Positions 1 to 9,613 are shown, numbered from the stretch's first letter. The stretch is 64,000 bases of DNA from Paraburkholderia aspalathi (GCF_900116445.1 NZ_FPBH01000034.1:33158-97157); one strand, 5' to 3'. Notes: generated by a model not told the origin, from the letters alone. Translations and numbers: made by a program.

Positions 1-1
1 C

Positions 2-895
2 GACGCGACGCGTCACTGCTACGGCCTCGCGTTCGTGCTGCTCGCGTATTCGCATGCGGCGATGGCCGGTATCGAGGAAGCCAAACCGATGATCGGCGCG
101 ACCTTCGAGTTGATGGAACATCGCTTCTGGGACGCCGCCGCCGGCCTCTACGCCGACGAAGCGACGCCCGACTGGCGTGTCAGTTCGTACCGCGGTCAGA
201 ACGCGAACATGCACACCACCGAGGCACTGCTGACCGCCCACGAGGCAACCGGACACCTGGTCTATCTCGATCGCGCGGAACGGGTGGCGTCGAACATCAC
301 GCTGCGCCAGGCGAAGCTGTCGCAAGGTCTCGTGTGGGAGCACTTTCACGCGGACTGGTCGGTCGACTGGCATTACAACGAGGAAGACAGTTCGAACATC
401 TTCCGTCCGTGGGGTTTCCAGCCGGGACACCAGACCGAGTGGGCCAAGCTGCTGCTGATTCTGGAACGCTATCGCCCGTTGCCGTGGCTGCTGCCGCGCG
501 CGATCGAACTATTCGACGCTGCGATGACGCATGCGTGGGACGAAGACCACGGCGGCCTCTACTACGGCTTCGGCCCCGATGGCACCGTGTGCGACCACGA
601 CAAGTATTTCTGGGTTCAGGCAGAGACGTTCGCCACCGCGGCGCTGCTTGCCAAGCGCACTGGCAACGAACGCTTCTGGGACTGGTACGACGAGATCTGG
701 CGCTACAGCTGGGCGCATTTCGTCGATCACAAGTACGGCGCGTGGTACCGCATTCTCACATGCGACAACCGTAAATACAGCGACGAAAAGAGTCCCGCCG
801 GCAAGACCGACTATCACACGATGGGCGCGTGCTACGAAGTGCTGGCGCACGCACTGCCTGACGGCGCGGCCGCTGCGTCCGAATCCGCGGAGTAA
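2..895 (+). CDS. AGE-family sugar isomerase/epimerase (5' end outside window)
   Basis: The gene is cut by the left edge; the open frame already runs at base 2, so the GTG at 35 is internal. The visible 297 residues open with RHCYG, a motif close to the N-terminus of AGE (N-acylglucosamine 2-epimerase) family proteins, which form an (alpha/alpha)6 barrel. Further family motifs are GHQTEW around residue 150 and a C-terminal TDYHTMGACYE, which carry the conserved His and Glu residues of the active site. Members interconvert GlcNAc/ManNAc or isomerise mannose to fructose. The kinase that follows five bases downstream is of the fructokinase type, so mannose/fructose isomerisation in the cytoplasm is the better guess (inference). 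The substrate cannot be read from the sequence. Confidence 0.85.
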   Translation, partial: DATRHCYGLAFVLLAYSHAAMAGIEEAKPMIGATFELMEHRFWDAAAGLYADEATPDWRVSSYRGQNANMHTTEALLTAHEATGHLVYLDRAERVASNITLRQAKLSQGLVWEHFHADWSVDWHYNEEDSSNIFRPWGFQPGHQTEWAKLLLILERYRPLPWLLPRAIELFDAAMTHAWDEDHGGLYYGFGPDGTVCDHDKYFWVQAETFATAALLAKRTGNERFWDWYDEIWRYSWAHFVDHKYGAWYRILTCDNRKYSDEKSPAGKTDYHTMGACYEVLAHALPDGAAAASESAE

Positions 896-900
896 GCAAA

Positions 901-1818
901 ATGAGCAACTTGAACGCGAACACCGAATTCCCCTTTTTCGTCTCGGCCGGCGACATCCTCACCGATCTCGTGCGGACCGGCGCCTCGCAATGGCTCTCGC
1001 GTCCTGGCGGCGCCGGCTGGAACGTCGCGCGCTGCGTGGCGCGGCTCGGTTTGCCGACCGCGTGTGCCGGGTCGCTGGGCGTCGACAATTTTTCCGATGA
1101 GTTGTGGAACGCGAGCATCGCCGCAGGACTCGACATGCGCTTCATGCAGCGCGTGGAGCGTCCGCCGCTGCTGGCAATCGTTCATCAAACGCATCCGCCT
1201 GCGTACTTTTTCATGGGTGAGAACGGCGCCGATCTGGCGTTCGATCCGGCACGCTTGCCGGCTGGCTGGATCGGCCAGGTGAAGTGGGCGCATTTTGGTT
1301 GTATCAGCCTGGTGCGTCAGCCACTTGGCGACACGCTGGCCGCGTTGGCCGCCGAGTTGCGCTCGCGCGGCGTGAAGATCAGTTTCGATCCGAATTACCG
1401 GAATCTGATGGAGCACGACTACGAGCCCACGTTGCGGAAGATGGCCGCGCTGGCCGATCTGATCAAGGTGTCGGACGAAGATTTGCGCATGCTGTTCAAG
1501 ACAGACGACGAGGCCGGCGCGCTTGCACAGCTGCGTGCGATGAATCCGGCCGCCACCGTGCTGGTCACGCGTGGGCCGGAGACGTCCATGTTGATCGACG
1601 GCGCCATGGTCGTGGAAGCTCGGCCGCCACGGGTGGAAGTAGTCGATACGGTTGGAGCTGGGGATGCGTCGATTGGCGGTTTGCTGTTCAGCTTGATGAC
1701 GGCGCCGCAGCGAGCGTGGCCGGAGCACCTGGCCTTTTCTCTGGCCGCCGGCGCCGCGGCGTGCCGCCATGCCGGCGCGCATGCACCTTCTTTGGATGAG
1801 GTGGTGGCGCTCCTGTAG
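901..1818 (+). CDS. PfkB-family carbohydrate kinase (fructokinase-like)
   Basis: 305 residues, a normal length for a ribokinase/PfkB sugar kinase. The N-terminal substrate-side motif PGGAGWNVA lies near residue 35 and the catalytic signature DTVGAGDAS near residue 250, where the Asp of GAGD is the catalytic base. The ATG follows the upstream stop by five bases, and GGAG at 889-892 just before that stop serves as ribosome binding site, so the two genes are translationally coupled. Known family chemistry is ATP-dependent phosphorylation of a sugar. Fructose to fructose-6-phosphate fits the isomerase neighbour (inference). A 2-keto-3-deoxy sugar kinase is the main alternative. Confidence 0.85.
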   Translation: MSNLNANTEFPFFVSAGDILTDLVRTGASQWLSRPGGAGWNVARCVARLGLPTACAGSLGVDNFSDELWNASIAAGLDMRFMQRVERPPLLAIVHQTHPPAYFFMGENGADLAFDPARLPAGWIGQVKWAHFGCISLVRQPLGDTLAALAAELRSRGVKISFDPNYRNLMEHDYEPTLRKMAALADLIKVSDEDLRMLFKTDDEAGALAQLRAMNPAATVLVTRGPETSMLIDGAMVVEARPPRVEVVDTVGAGDASIGGLLFSLMTAPQRAWPEHLAFSLAAGAAACRHAGAHAPSLDEVVALL

Positions 1819-1952
1819 TTTTTTTGCCTTGTGCGGCGCGTATTGTTGTCGACACCGGTTGCCAACATCGGGCGCCGCGCAGGCGAAAAACCGAAGCCCG
1901 GTCATCGTGCTAGGATGAAAAAATCCAACCCTTTGGAACAAGGAGCGTCGCC

Positions 1953-2183
1953 ATGGATGACATCACCTACACCAAAGGCATCTACACGGCCACCGCGTCG
2001 ATAAGAGAAGTACAAAGCGACACGTGGCAGGGCACGGTCACCCTTTCCCGCGACGACGGCGACGCAAGCACCGACCAGGAAACCACGGTCTACGAAGTCG
2101 AAGCCACTTCGTCCACGCCCGAGGAGGCGCTCGAGGAAGCCAAGGCGCTCGCCCACCGCATCCTCGGGGAAATCGAACTCTAG
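1953..2183 (+). CDS. Small acidic hypothetical protein
   Basis: 76 residues starting MDDITYTKGIY, with a good AAGGAG ribosome site about eight bases before the ATG. It has no signal peptide or membrane segment and is rich in Asp, Glu and Thr. The middle has an aromatic-glycine stretch around DTWQG, and the end is an Ala/Glu helix (PEEALEEAKALAHRIL). I do not recognise the family. The downstream small protein has a similar layout (Gly-aromatic-Tyr start, central Trp, C-terminal Glu-Ala helix), so the two may be diverged copies. No function is proposed. Confidence 0.7.
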   Translation: MDDITYTKGIYTATASIREVQSDTWQGTVTLSRDDGDASTDQETTVYEVEATSSTPEEALEEAKALAHRILGEIEL

Positions 2184-2244
2184 GCAACCCGGCGCCGCGC
2201 CCATCACGCTGCGCCACTCCTGAATCAACCGGCTGGAGGCGATC

Positions 2245-2490
2245 ATGGCTGAACAGCTCTTCCTCTACGGCGTGTATTCGATTCACGTCCGCCCTATCGA
2301 ACTCAACGGTGCACGCTGGGACGCGGAATACGAGATCCGGCATCGTGAGAAAGCGGTGAAGTCGTGGACTACCGTCGGCGGCGACAACGGCTACGCGGAC
2401 GAAACCGAAGCCGTCGCCGCAGCGCACCAACAAGCGGCCGACGACATCGAACACGGCGCCGGCATTCCGAAGCCGCGGGCCTTTCCGTAA
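2245..2490 (+). CDS. Small hypothetical protein, possible paralogue of the preceding gene
   Basis: 81 residues with a strong GGAGG ribosome site before the ATG. It begins FLYGVYSIHV, has a central Trp (GARWDAEYEI) and ends in an Ala/Glu/Gln helix (ETEAVAAAHQQAADDIEHG). No signal peptide or membrane helix is visible, so a cytoplasmic protein is likely. It lies 61 bases after the preceding small gene on the same strand, so co-transcription is plausible. The family is not recognised. The shared layout with the neighbour suggests an old tandem duplication, but identity is too low to be sure by eye. Confidence 0.7.
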   Translation: MAEQLFLYGVYSIHVRPIELNGARWDAEYEIRHREKAVKSWTTVGGDNGYADETEAVAAAHQQAADDIEHGAGIPKPRAFP

Positions 2491-2685
2491 CCGCAAAACA
2501 GGCGCATCAGGCGGCGCGCACGCGCGAAGCGTGCTTAGCAGCGGCACACGCTGGGCGCAACCCGAATCGCGCTAAACGCCCGGTCCGGACGCCGCCTTCA
2601 CCGCCTGCGCGGCACGCCGAAAATCACCTTTAGGACGCGAGGCGGCGTGCTACGCTTTGCGCGTTTTCATCCTCACGAGCACGCG

Positions 2686-3669
2686 ATGGCTACCGAACCG
2701 TCAGACCGCTTTTCCGCCATCGGCGACACCGAAACGGAAGCCGAGGCACAAGCGCGAAAACATCGCCCGCGCGGTAGCCGCGAGATGCGCCTGGATGATC
2801 GCGTGGTCATTGCCCACGGCATGCCGACGCCGCTCTGGCAGGATCTCTATCACCGTGCGCTCGTCGTCCGCTGGCCGATGTTTTTTATCTCGCTCGGCGT
2901 CCTGTTCCTGCTGCTCAATATCTTTTTTGCCGCGCTCTACATGCTCGGCAACGCACCGATCGCCAATCAGTTTCCGTCGGGCTTCGGCGGCGCATTTTTC
3001 TTTAGCGTCGAAACGCTCGCGACGGTCGGCTATGGCGACATGCATCCGCAAACCGTCTACGCACACTGGGTCGCGACGTTCGAAATCTTTGTCGGCATGT
3101 CCAGCATCGCGTTGGCGACGGGGCTGATTTTCGCGCGTTTCTCCCGACCTCACGCAAAGATCATGTTTGCCCGCTATGCGGTCGTGCGGCCGCTCGACGG
3201 CCGTATGACGCTGATGGTGCGCGCGGCCAACGCGCGCCAGAATGTGATCGCCGAAGCGCGTGCGAGGCTGCGCATCATGCGTCTGGACACCACCGTCGAA
3301 GGTTTTACGCTGCGCAAGCTCTACGATCTGACGCTGGTGCGCGACCAGCATCCCGTGTTCAAGCTGGGCTGGGTCCTGATGCACGTCATCGACGAAAACA
3401 GTCCGCTGTTCGGCGAAAACGCTGAAACGCTCAAAGGGCGCGACGCGTCGCTGCTGCTTACGCTTGAAGGCGTCGACGAATCGACCTCGCAGACCATGCA
3501 GGCGCGTCACATGTGGCCCTGTGAGCAGATTCTCTGGCAACACCGCTTCGTCGACGTCATGCGTGAGGAGAACGGCGTGAGCCACATCGACTACTCGCAT
3601 TTCGACGAGGTCGTACCGCTCGATTCGGCGCCTGTTGCCGCGCCTATGGCGAAGGCGCCCGTGCCGTAA
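2686..3669 (+). CDS. Inward-rectifier potassium channel, KirBac type
   Basis: 327 residues from ATG 2686, close to the 333 residues of Burkholderia KirBac1.1. An in-frame GTG at 2647 would add 13 residues but has no better ribosome site. The order is: basic N-terminus, slide-helix region (PLWQDLYHRALV), first transmembrane helix near 65-88, pore helix with selectivity filter TVGYGD at 113-118, second transmembrane helix (FVGMSSIALATGLIFARFSR), then an immunoglobulin-like cytoplasmic domain. The filter and pore elements are intact, so a working tetrameric K+ channel in the inner membrane is expected. The gene is probably a single transcription unit. The 195-base gap upstream shows nothing beyond the promoter region. 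Confidence 0.95.
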   Translation: MATEPSDRFSAIGDTETEAEAQARKHRPRGSREMRLDDRVVIAHGMPTPLWQDLYHRALVVRWPMFFISLGVLFLLLNIFFAALYMLGNAPIANQFPSGFGGAFFFSVETLATVGYGDMHPQTVYAHWVATFEIFVGMSSIALATGLIFARFSRPHAKIMFARYAVVRPLDGRMTLMVRAANARQNVIAEARARLRIMRLDTTVEGFTLRKLYDLTLVRDQHPVFKLGWVLMHVIDENSPLFGENAETLKGRDASLLLTLEGVDESTSQTMQARHMWPCEQILWQHRFVDVMREENGVSHIDYSHFDEVVPLDSAPVAAPMAKAPVP

Positions 3670-3896
3670 AAACAGGACTGAAACGCACCAGGGCATACCC
3701 GAATCCGTCCGTCACGTGGCAGATCCATCTCAAAACTTCATTAAAACGCGCGCGCCGTCGCGCTGTTTCGCTGAACGCCTCGCCAAGTAGAAAAAATTCA
3801 CTCCAATCGGCGCTAAAAAATAGAGTCTCTTTCGCCGCGCCACCTTTTGTGGCCCCCACCCCACGGCGCGCGGACGCAAAATTAGGAGACTCACCC

Positions 3897-6800
3897 ATGA
3901 CCGCTCGCCTGCCCATCGACGGCACGCCCGCTCTCGCCGACTACAAGCTGTCCGATAACCTCATCGCCACGCACGGCCGGATCTTCCTGACCGGCACGCA
4001 GGCGCTGGTGCGCCTTGCGCTGATGCAGCGCGCCGCGGACCGCGCGCAGGGCCTCAACACGGCCGGCTTCATCAGCGGCTATCGCGGCTCGCCGCTCGGC
4101 ATGGTCGACCAGCAGTTGTGGAAAGCGAAGAGACTGCTCACGGCGAGTGATATTCGCTTTTTGCCGGCGATCAACGAAGAACTGGGCGGCACCGCGGTGC
4201 TCGGTACGCAGCGGGTGGAATCGGACCCGGAGCGCACCGTCGAAGGCGTGTTCGCGATGTGGTACGGCAAAGGCCCCGGCGTGGATCGCGCGGGCGATGC
4301 GCTGAAGCATGGCAACGCGTACGGCTCGTCGCCGCACGGCGGCGTGCTGGTGGTGGCGGGCGATGACCACGGCTGCGTATCGTCATCGATGCCGCATCAG
4401 AGCGACTTCGCGTTGATGGCGTGGCATATGCCGGTGGTGAATCCGTCGAACATTGCCGACATGCTCGAGTTCGGCCTGTATGGCTGGGCGCTGTCGCGCT
4501 TCTCGGGGGCGTGGGTCGGCTACAAGGCGATCTCGGAAACGGTCGAATCCGGCTCGACGGTGGACCTCGATGCGCTGCAAACCGAATGGGCCACCCCACA
4601 GGACTTTCAGGAACCGGCTGGCGGCCTGCATAACCGCTGGCCCGATCTGCCGAGTCTCACGATCGAAGCACGGATGCACGCGAAGCTCGACGCGGTTCGT
4701 CATTTCGCACGCACCAACAGCATCGACAAATGGATCGCGCCGAGTCCGCATGCGAACGTCGGCATCGTCACGTGCGGCAAAGCGCATCTGGACTTGATGG
4801 AAACGCTGCGCCGGCTCGATCTGACGGTCGCCGATCTGGAAGCGGCCGGCGTACGCATCTACAAGGTCGGCTTGTCGTTCCCGCTGGAAATGACACGCAT
4901 CGACGCGTTCGTGTCCGGTTTGTCCGAAGTGCTGGTGATCGAGGAGAAAGGCCCGGTCATCGAGCAGCAGATCAAAGACTATCTGTACAACCGCACGCAA
5001 GGCACGCGGCCGATCGTGATCGGCAAGAACGCCGAAGACGGCACGCTGCTGCTGTCGTCGCTCGGTGAATTGCGCCCGTCGCGCATTCTGCCGGTGTTCG
5101 CGAACTGGCTCGCGAGGCACAAGCCGGCGCTCGATCGTCGCGAACGCGTGGTCGATCTGGTGGCGCCGCAAATCCTCTCGAATGCAGCGGATAGCGTGAG
5201 ACGTACGCCGTATTTCTGCTCGGGCTGCCCGCACAACACGTCGACCAAAGTGCCTGAAGGTTCGATCGCGCATGCGGGGATCGGCTGCCACTTCATGGCG
5301 TCGTGGATGGAGCGCGACACCACCGGCCTGATTCAGATGGGCGGCGAAGGCGTCGATTGGGCCTCGCATTCGATGTTCACGAAAACGCGCCACGTTTTCC
5401 AGAATCTCGGCGACGGCACCTACTTTCACTCCGGCATTCTCGCGATCCGCCAGGCGGTGGCCGCGAACACCACCATCACCTACAAGATCCTCTATAACGA
5501 TGCCGTCGCGATGACGGGCGGCCAGCCGGTCGACGGCAGCATCTCGGTGCCGCAGATCGCACGTCAGGTGGAAGCCGAAGGCGTGTCGCGTTTCGTCGTG
5601 GTCAGCGACGAGCCGGAGAAATACGACGGCCATCACGACCTCTTCCCGAAAGGCACGACGTTCCACCATCGCAGCGAAATGGACACGGTGCAGCGCGCGT
5701 TGCGCGATATCGACGGCGTGACCGTGCTGATCTATGACCAGACCTGTGCGGCTGAAAAACGGCGTCGCCGGAAGAAAGGCGAATTTCCCGATCCGGACAA
5801 GCGTCTCTTCATCAACGAAGAAGTTTGCGAAGGCTGCGGCGATTGCGGAGTGCAATCGAATTGCTTGTCGGTCGAGCCGCTTGAGACTGCGTTGGGGCGT
5901 AAGCGCCGCATCGATCAATCGTCGTGCAATAAAGACTATTCCTGCGTGAATGGTTTCTGCCCGAGCTTCGTCACAGTGGAAGGCGGCAAATTGAAGAAAG
6001 CCGCGGGCGCCGCGTTCGATCCGGCCGCGCTCGCCGCACGCGTCGACGCGTTGCCGATTCCCGCGACGCATCTCGATGCCGCGCCTTACGACATTCTGGT
6101 GACGGGTGTTGGCGGCACTGGCGTCGTGACGGTCGGCGCATTGATCAGCATGGCCGCGCATCTGGAAGGCAAGAGCGCGTCGGTGCTCGACTTCATGGGC
6201 TTCGCGCAAAAGGGCGGCTCGGTGTTGTCGTTCGTGCGCTTCGCCGCGCGCGACGAGTGGCTCAATCAGGTGCGCATCGACACGCAACAGGCCGACGTTC
6301 TACTCGCCTGCGATATGGTGGTGGGCGCGAGCGCCGATGCCTTGCAAACGGTGCGTCATGGCCGCACGCGTATCGTCGTCAACACCCATGCAATCCCGAA
6401 CGCGACCTTCGTGCAGAACCCTGATGCGACGCTGCATGCCGACGCGTTGATCGACAAGATGCGCCACGCGGCCGGCGACGACCGCATGTCGACGTGCGAC
6501 GCCCAGGCGCTCGCCACGCGTTTTCTCGGCGATACCATCGGCGCGAACATTCTGATGCTCGGTTATGCCTGGCAACTTGGCCTCGTGCCGGTGTCGTTCG
6601 CCGCGATGATGCGCGCGATCGAATTGAACAACGTCGCGGTGCAGATGAATCAACTGGCGTTTTCGATCGGGCGTGTTGCTGCGGAAGATCCCGGTGCACT
6701 CGAATCGCTGTGGCAGGCGCGGCATCTGGCGAAGCAGGCGGTGCGCGTCGATACGCTCGACGAACTGATCGCGCACCGCGAGGGCCGTCTGCAAACGTAC

Positions 6801-7484
6801 GGTGGCGCGAGCTATGTGAAGCGGTATCGCGCGCTGGTCGATGCGGCGCGTCGTGCCGAAGCCGCGGTCGATGCAAAGAGCGAGCGCATCACGCGTGCAG
6901 TGGCGACGACGTTCTATCGCCTGCTCGCGGTGAAAGATGAATACGAAGTCGCTCGCCTGCATACGGATGCGGCCTTCCGTGAAGCACTGGAAGCGCAATT
7001 CGAAGGTGTCGCGGGCAAGGACTTCGGCATCAAGTTCAACCTCGCGCCGCCGACGCTCATGCGTCCTCAACCAGGCGTGAATCCGACCAAGAAGACCTTC
7101 GGTCAGTGGATGTGGCCGGTTTTGGGTGTGATGGCGAAATTCAGCGGCTTGCGTGGCACGATGCTCGATCCGTTCGGCCGCACGCTCGAACGCAAGATGG
7201 AGCGCGAACTCGCCGGCGACTATGAAACCACGTTGCAACGCGCGTTCGCAAAGCTCAACGCGAACAATCTGGAGGACGTCGCGAAGCTGGCCGATCTGCA
7301 TGCGCGTGTACGCGGTTATGGTCACGTGAAGCTAGCGAATCTGGCGGGCGTGAAGCGCGGCGAACGCGATCTCGCGGCGCGTTTATTGATCGAAGCAGCG
7401 ACGAGCGCATCGGTGAAGAAGTCGCTGGAAGAGATGAAGGGCGCCGGGCAGTTGCGCGGGATTCCGGTGGTCGTCGCGAAGTAA
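3897..7484 (+). CDS. Indolepyruvate ferredoxin oxidoreductase, fused alpha/gamma type
   Basis: 1195 residues from ATG 3897, preceded by a clear AGGAGA site; an in-frame GTG at 3849 lacks one. This is the long single-chain form that joins the archaeal IorA and IorB subunits. The N-terminal half has the thiamine-diphosphate-dependent oxidoreductase domains (SGYRGSPLG near 60, GCPHNTSTKVPEG near 442). The middle carries cysteine clusters around 644-656 (CEGCGDCGVQSNC) and 680-692 that can hold Fe-S centres. The C-terminal part begins with the gamma domain (VTGVGGTGVVTVG near 735). The known reaction is oxidative decarboxylation of indolepyruvate or other aryl pyruvates to the acyl-CoA, reducing ferredoxin. 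It belongs to aromatic amino acid breakdown in the cytoplasm. Confidence 0.93.
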   Translation: MTARLPIDGTPALADYKLSDNLIATHGRIFLTGTQALVRLALMQRAADRAQGLNTAGFISGYRGSPLGMVDQQLWKAKRLLTASDIRFLPAINEELGGTAVLGTQRVESDPERTVEGVFAMWYGKGPGVDRAGDALKHGNAYGSSPHGGVLVVAGDDHGCVSSSMPHQSDFALMAWHMPVVNPSNIADMLEFGLYGWALSRFSGAWVGYKAISETVESGSTVDLDALQTEWATPQDFQEPAGGLHNRWPDLPSLTIEARMHAKLDAVRHFARTNSIDKWIAPSPHANVGIVTCGKAHLDLMETLRRLDLTVADLEAAGVRIYKVGLSFPLEMTRIDAFVSGLSEVLVIEEKGPVIEQQIKDYLYNRTQGTRPIVIGKNAEDGTLLLSSLGELRPSRILPVFANWLARHKPALDRRERVVDLVAPQILSNAADSVRRTPYFCSGCPHNTSTKVPEGSIAHAGIGCHFMASWMERDTTGLIQMGGEGVDWASHSMFTKTRHVFQNLGDGTYFHSGILAIRQAVAANTTITYKILYNDAVAMTGGQPVDGSISVPQIARQVEAEGVSRFVVVSDEPEKYDGHHDLFPKGTTFHHRSEMDTVQRALRDIDGVTVLIYDQTCAAEKRRRRKKGEFPDPDKRLFINEEVCEGCGDCGVQSNCLSVEPLETALGRKRRIDQSSCNKDYSCVNGFCPSFVTVEGGKLKKAAGAAFDPAALAARVDALPIPATHLDAAPYDILVTGVGGTGVVTVGALISMAAHLEGKSASVLDFMGFAQKGGSVLSFVRFAARDEWLNQVRIDTQQADVLLACDMVVGASADALQTVRHGRTRIVVNTHAIPNATFVQNPDATLHADALIDKMRHAAGDDRMSTCDAQALATRFLGDTIGANILMLGYAWQLGLVPVSFAAMMRAIELNNVAVQMNQLAFSIGRVAAEDPGALESLWQARHLAKQAVRVDTLDELIAHREGRLQTYGGASYVKRYRALVDAARRAEAAVDAKSERITRAVATTFYRLLAVKDEYEVARLHTDAAFREALEAQFEGVAGKDFGIKFNLAPPTLMRPQPGVNPTKKTFGQWMWPVLGVMAKFSGLRGTMLDPFGRTLERKMERELAGDYETTLQRAFAKLNANNLEDVAKLADLHARVRGYGHVKLANLAGVKRGERDLAARLLIEAATSASVKKSLEEMKGAGQLRGIPVVVAK

Positions 7485-7506
7485 TTCTTTCACTTTGTGG
7501 ATGAAA

Positions 7507-7546
7507 AATGCCGCTTCGGGTTGAACCTCGAAGCGGCATTTTTTTG
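7507..7546. terminator. Bidirectional intrinsic terminator
   Basis: A perfect 12-base-pair stem (AATGCCGCTTCG at 7507-7518 with its complement at 7529-7540) has a ten-base loop, a T-run after it and an A-run before it. It sits between the convergent oxidoreductase and cutC genes and can end transcription from both sides. Confidence 0.92.
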
Positions 7547-7565
7547 CCTGGTGGTTTAGCTGCGT

Positions 7566-8267
7566 TCAGCTACGCGTAGCGTCGAGCAGCGTTCTAACCT
7601 GCGCGACTTTCGCCGCATCGACGGGAGCAAGACCATTGCCGCCAACGCGCACCCCCGAACCGAAGTGAACCGCTTGAACTTGCGTCGCACTCACGAAGCC
7701 AGCTACTGCATCGATGGTCAAACCCGCGCCTGCCAGCACCGTGCAGTGCGAGCCCGACGCTTGTCGTACCAGATCACGCACGATCGACTCCGCCTGCAGC
7801 ACAGAAGGTTTTCCGCCCGAGGTCAGCACATTTGTCACGGCGTCGAAACCGAGCAGCACGTCGAGCGCTTTCTGCAGATCCCGCGTCTCGTCGAACGCAC
7901 GATGGAAGGTGATCGCCAAGCCATCCGCCGCATCGATCGCACGCGCGAGGCCTTCGCGGTCGATCTCGCCATCCGCCTTCAGCATGCCGATCACCACGCC
8001 GTTCGCGCCCGCCGCTTTGACTGCGCGCACGTCGCGCAGCATCACGGCGTAGTCGTCGGCGTCGTACACGAACGAGCGGCTATGCGGTCGCACGATCACG
8101 TTCACGGGCACGACGCTCGCGGCAACCACTGCTTCGATCAAGCCAAGGCTCGGCGTCAAACCGCCCTCGCCCATCGCGGTGACGAGTTCGAGACGGTTCG
8201 CACCGGCCTGCGCGGCAAGCCTGGCGTCGGCAACGGTCGTGGCGATGACTTCGAGTAGGACTGACAT
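7566..8267 (-). CDS. cutC: CutC family copper homeostasis protein
   Basis: 233 residues, the usual length of CutC, a TIM-barrel protein of the cytoplasm. Recognisable stretches are an N-terminal VLLEVIATTVADA strand, GANRLELV near 24, GEGGLTPSLG near 33 and VIVRPHSRSFVY near 56, all close to the family pattern. CutC has been linked to copper tolerance in bacteria, but its exact biochemical role is disputed, so the name is a family label only. It converges with the oxidoreductase gene across the shared terminator. A 77-base gap separates it from the next minus-strand gene. Confidence 0.92.
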   Translation of the reverse strand: MSVLLEVIATTVADARLAAQAGANRLELVTAMGEGGLTPSLGLIEAVVAASVVPVNVIVRPHSRSFVYDADDYAVMLRDVRAVKAAGANGVVIGMLKADGEIDREGLARAIDAADGLAITFHRAFDETRDLQKALDVLLGFDAVTNVLTSGGKPSVLQAESIVRDLVRQASGSHCTVLAGAGLTIDAVAGFVSATQVQAVHFGSGVRVGGNGLAPVDAAKVAQVRTLLDATRS

Positions 8268-8344
8268 GAGCGCGGCCGTAGGTCGTTAAAAACGACATGA
8301 TCTCAGAACCGCCGCGCGCCCTGCCAATCGAAGCATCCGAATCG

Positions 8345-9613
8345 CTATTCTTCGACCCAATCGATATCGCCGCACAGCACGCACGTCTGATCACCGACGC
8401 GCGTCGCCACCGACAGCGTCACGCACGGCAACGCCTCGTTGATCGACAGATACGGACGCGTCACATGCACGCGCTCCGGCGCATTGATCGCCGCACGGAA
8501 ATACGGACGACGCAGCCAGTTCGCCCCTTGCGCGTCGGCAAGCGGCAAAAAGCGCGTCTCATGCGCCGCGCGATCGGCACGCAACACGACGTTGCGGCCC
8601 GCCTGCTTGCCCTTCGCATCGAGCAGGAAACAGCGCGCGGCATGGTCGAGTGCGAGGAAATTCCAGCACACTTCCTCGAGCGGTTCGCCGGCGGCGAGCC
8701 GTTCCGCGGCACGCTCGAACGCCCGCAGATACGGTGTGAGACGGCTCGCATTGCGGCGCTCGCGCGCTTCGGCCTGATCGCGATAACGGTCGGTGACTTC
8801 GCTGATGCAAGTCGCGGCGTGCGCCGCGTCGGCTGCCCCTGGATTCGGTCGGCCGAAGAAAAACCCCTGCACGAAGTCCGCATCGCAAGCGAGCGCCATC
8901 TGCGCTTCATGCTCCGTCTCGACACCTTCGATCAGCACGAGCTTGCCCGCTTCGTGCAGCAGCGCCACCAGCCCCGGCAGAATCGTCGCCATGTCAGCGC
9001 GATGCGCTGCGTGCGACAGCATGATGCGGTCGAGCTTCACGATGTCGGGATTCAATTGCCAGATCCGTTCGACGTTGGAATGGCCCGCGCCGAAGTCGTC
9101 GAGTGCAATCAGGAAACCACGCTCGCGGAACTGACGCACCGCGTCGGCAAGACGTTCGAGATCTTCCGCGCGTTGTTCGAGCACCTCGAGCACGATTCGC
9201 CGTGGCGAAAGATCGAGCCGCTTGAGATTGGCCAGCAAGGCAGCGGCGAGATACGGATCGGTGAGCGCACCGGGATGGACATTCAGAAACAGCCATTCGC
9301 GCTCTGCGCCGAGTACCTTGAAGTTCTCCAGATGCAGGGTCTGGGCGAGCCGGTCGACTTGCAGCACGTCGCCCAGACGCGCCGCCTCGCCGAAGACGTC
9401 GAGCGGCGACACGGGCCGGTCGAGCGCATCGTGCGCGCGCAGCAGCCCCTCGTAGCCCACTGCCCGCATATGCGACAGGCTGAAAATGGGTTGAAACACG
9501 CTAGTCAACGTCAGCTCGCCATGCTGCACCGAAAAACGTTCGAGCCCCGACGTCACCTCGACGTCGAAGCCGTGCGGCGCGCTGGCCGTCCTTTCCTGTT
9601 GCGCAATCGTCAT
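8345..9613 (-). CDS. EAL-domain cyclic-di-GMP phosphodiesterase with C-terminal sensor-like domain
   Basis: 422 residues without membrane helices. The N-terminal two thirds are an EAL domain with all metal and catalytic positions in place: EGLLR near 54, NVHP, EVLE, DDFGAGHSN, KLDR, EGVET near 231 and VQGFFFGRP. Hydrolysis of c-di-GMP to pGpG is therefore expected. The C-terminal 150 residues resemble the cache/PAS-like module found after EAL in YkuI-type proteins and may bind a small ligand (inference). No GGDEF partner lies next to it; a diguanylate cyclase is encoded about 6 kb away. Start ATG 9613 leaves a 383-base divergent region to the antiporter gene. Confidence 0.92.
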   Translation of the reverse strand: MTIAQQERTASAPHGFDVEVTSGLERFSVQHGELTLTSVFQPIFSLSHMRAVGYEGLLRAHDALDRPVSPLDVFGEAARLGDVLQVDRLAQTLHLENFKVLGAEREWLFLNVHPGALTDPYLAAALLANLKRLDLSPRRIVLEVLEQRAEDLERLADAVRQFRERGFLIALDDFGAGHSNVERIWQLNPDIVKLDRIMLSHAAHRADMATILPGLVALLHEAGKLVLIEGVETEHEAQMALACDADFVQGFFFGRPNPGAADAAHAATCISEVTDRYRDQAEARERRNASRLTPYLRAFERAAERLAAGEPLEEVCWNFLALDHAARCFLLDAKGKQAGRNVVLRADRAAHETRFLPLADAQGANWLRRPYFRAAINAPERVHVTRPYLSINEALPCVTLSVATRVGDQTCVLCGDIDWVEE

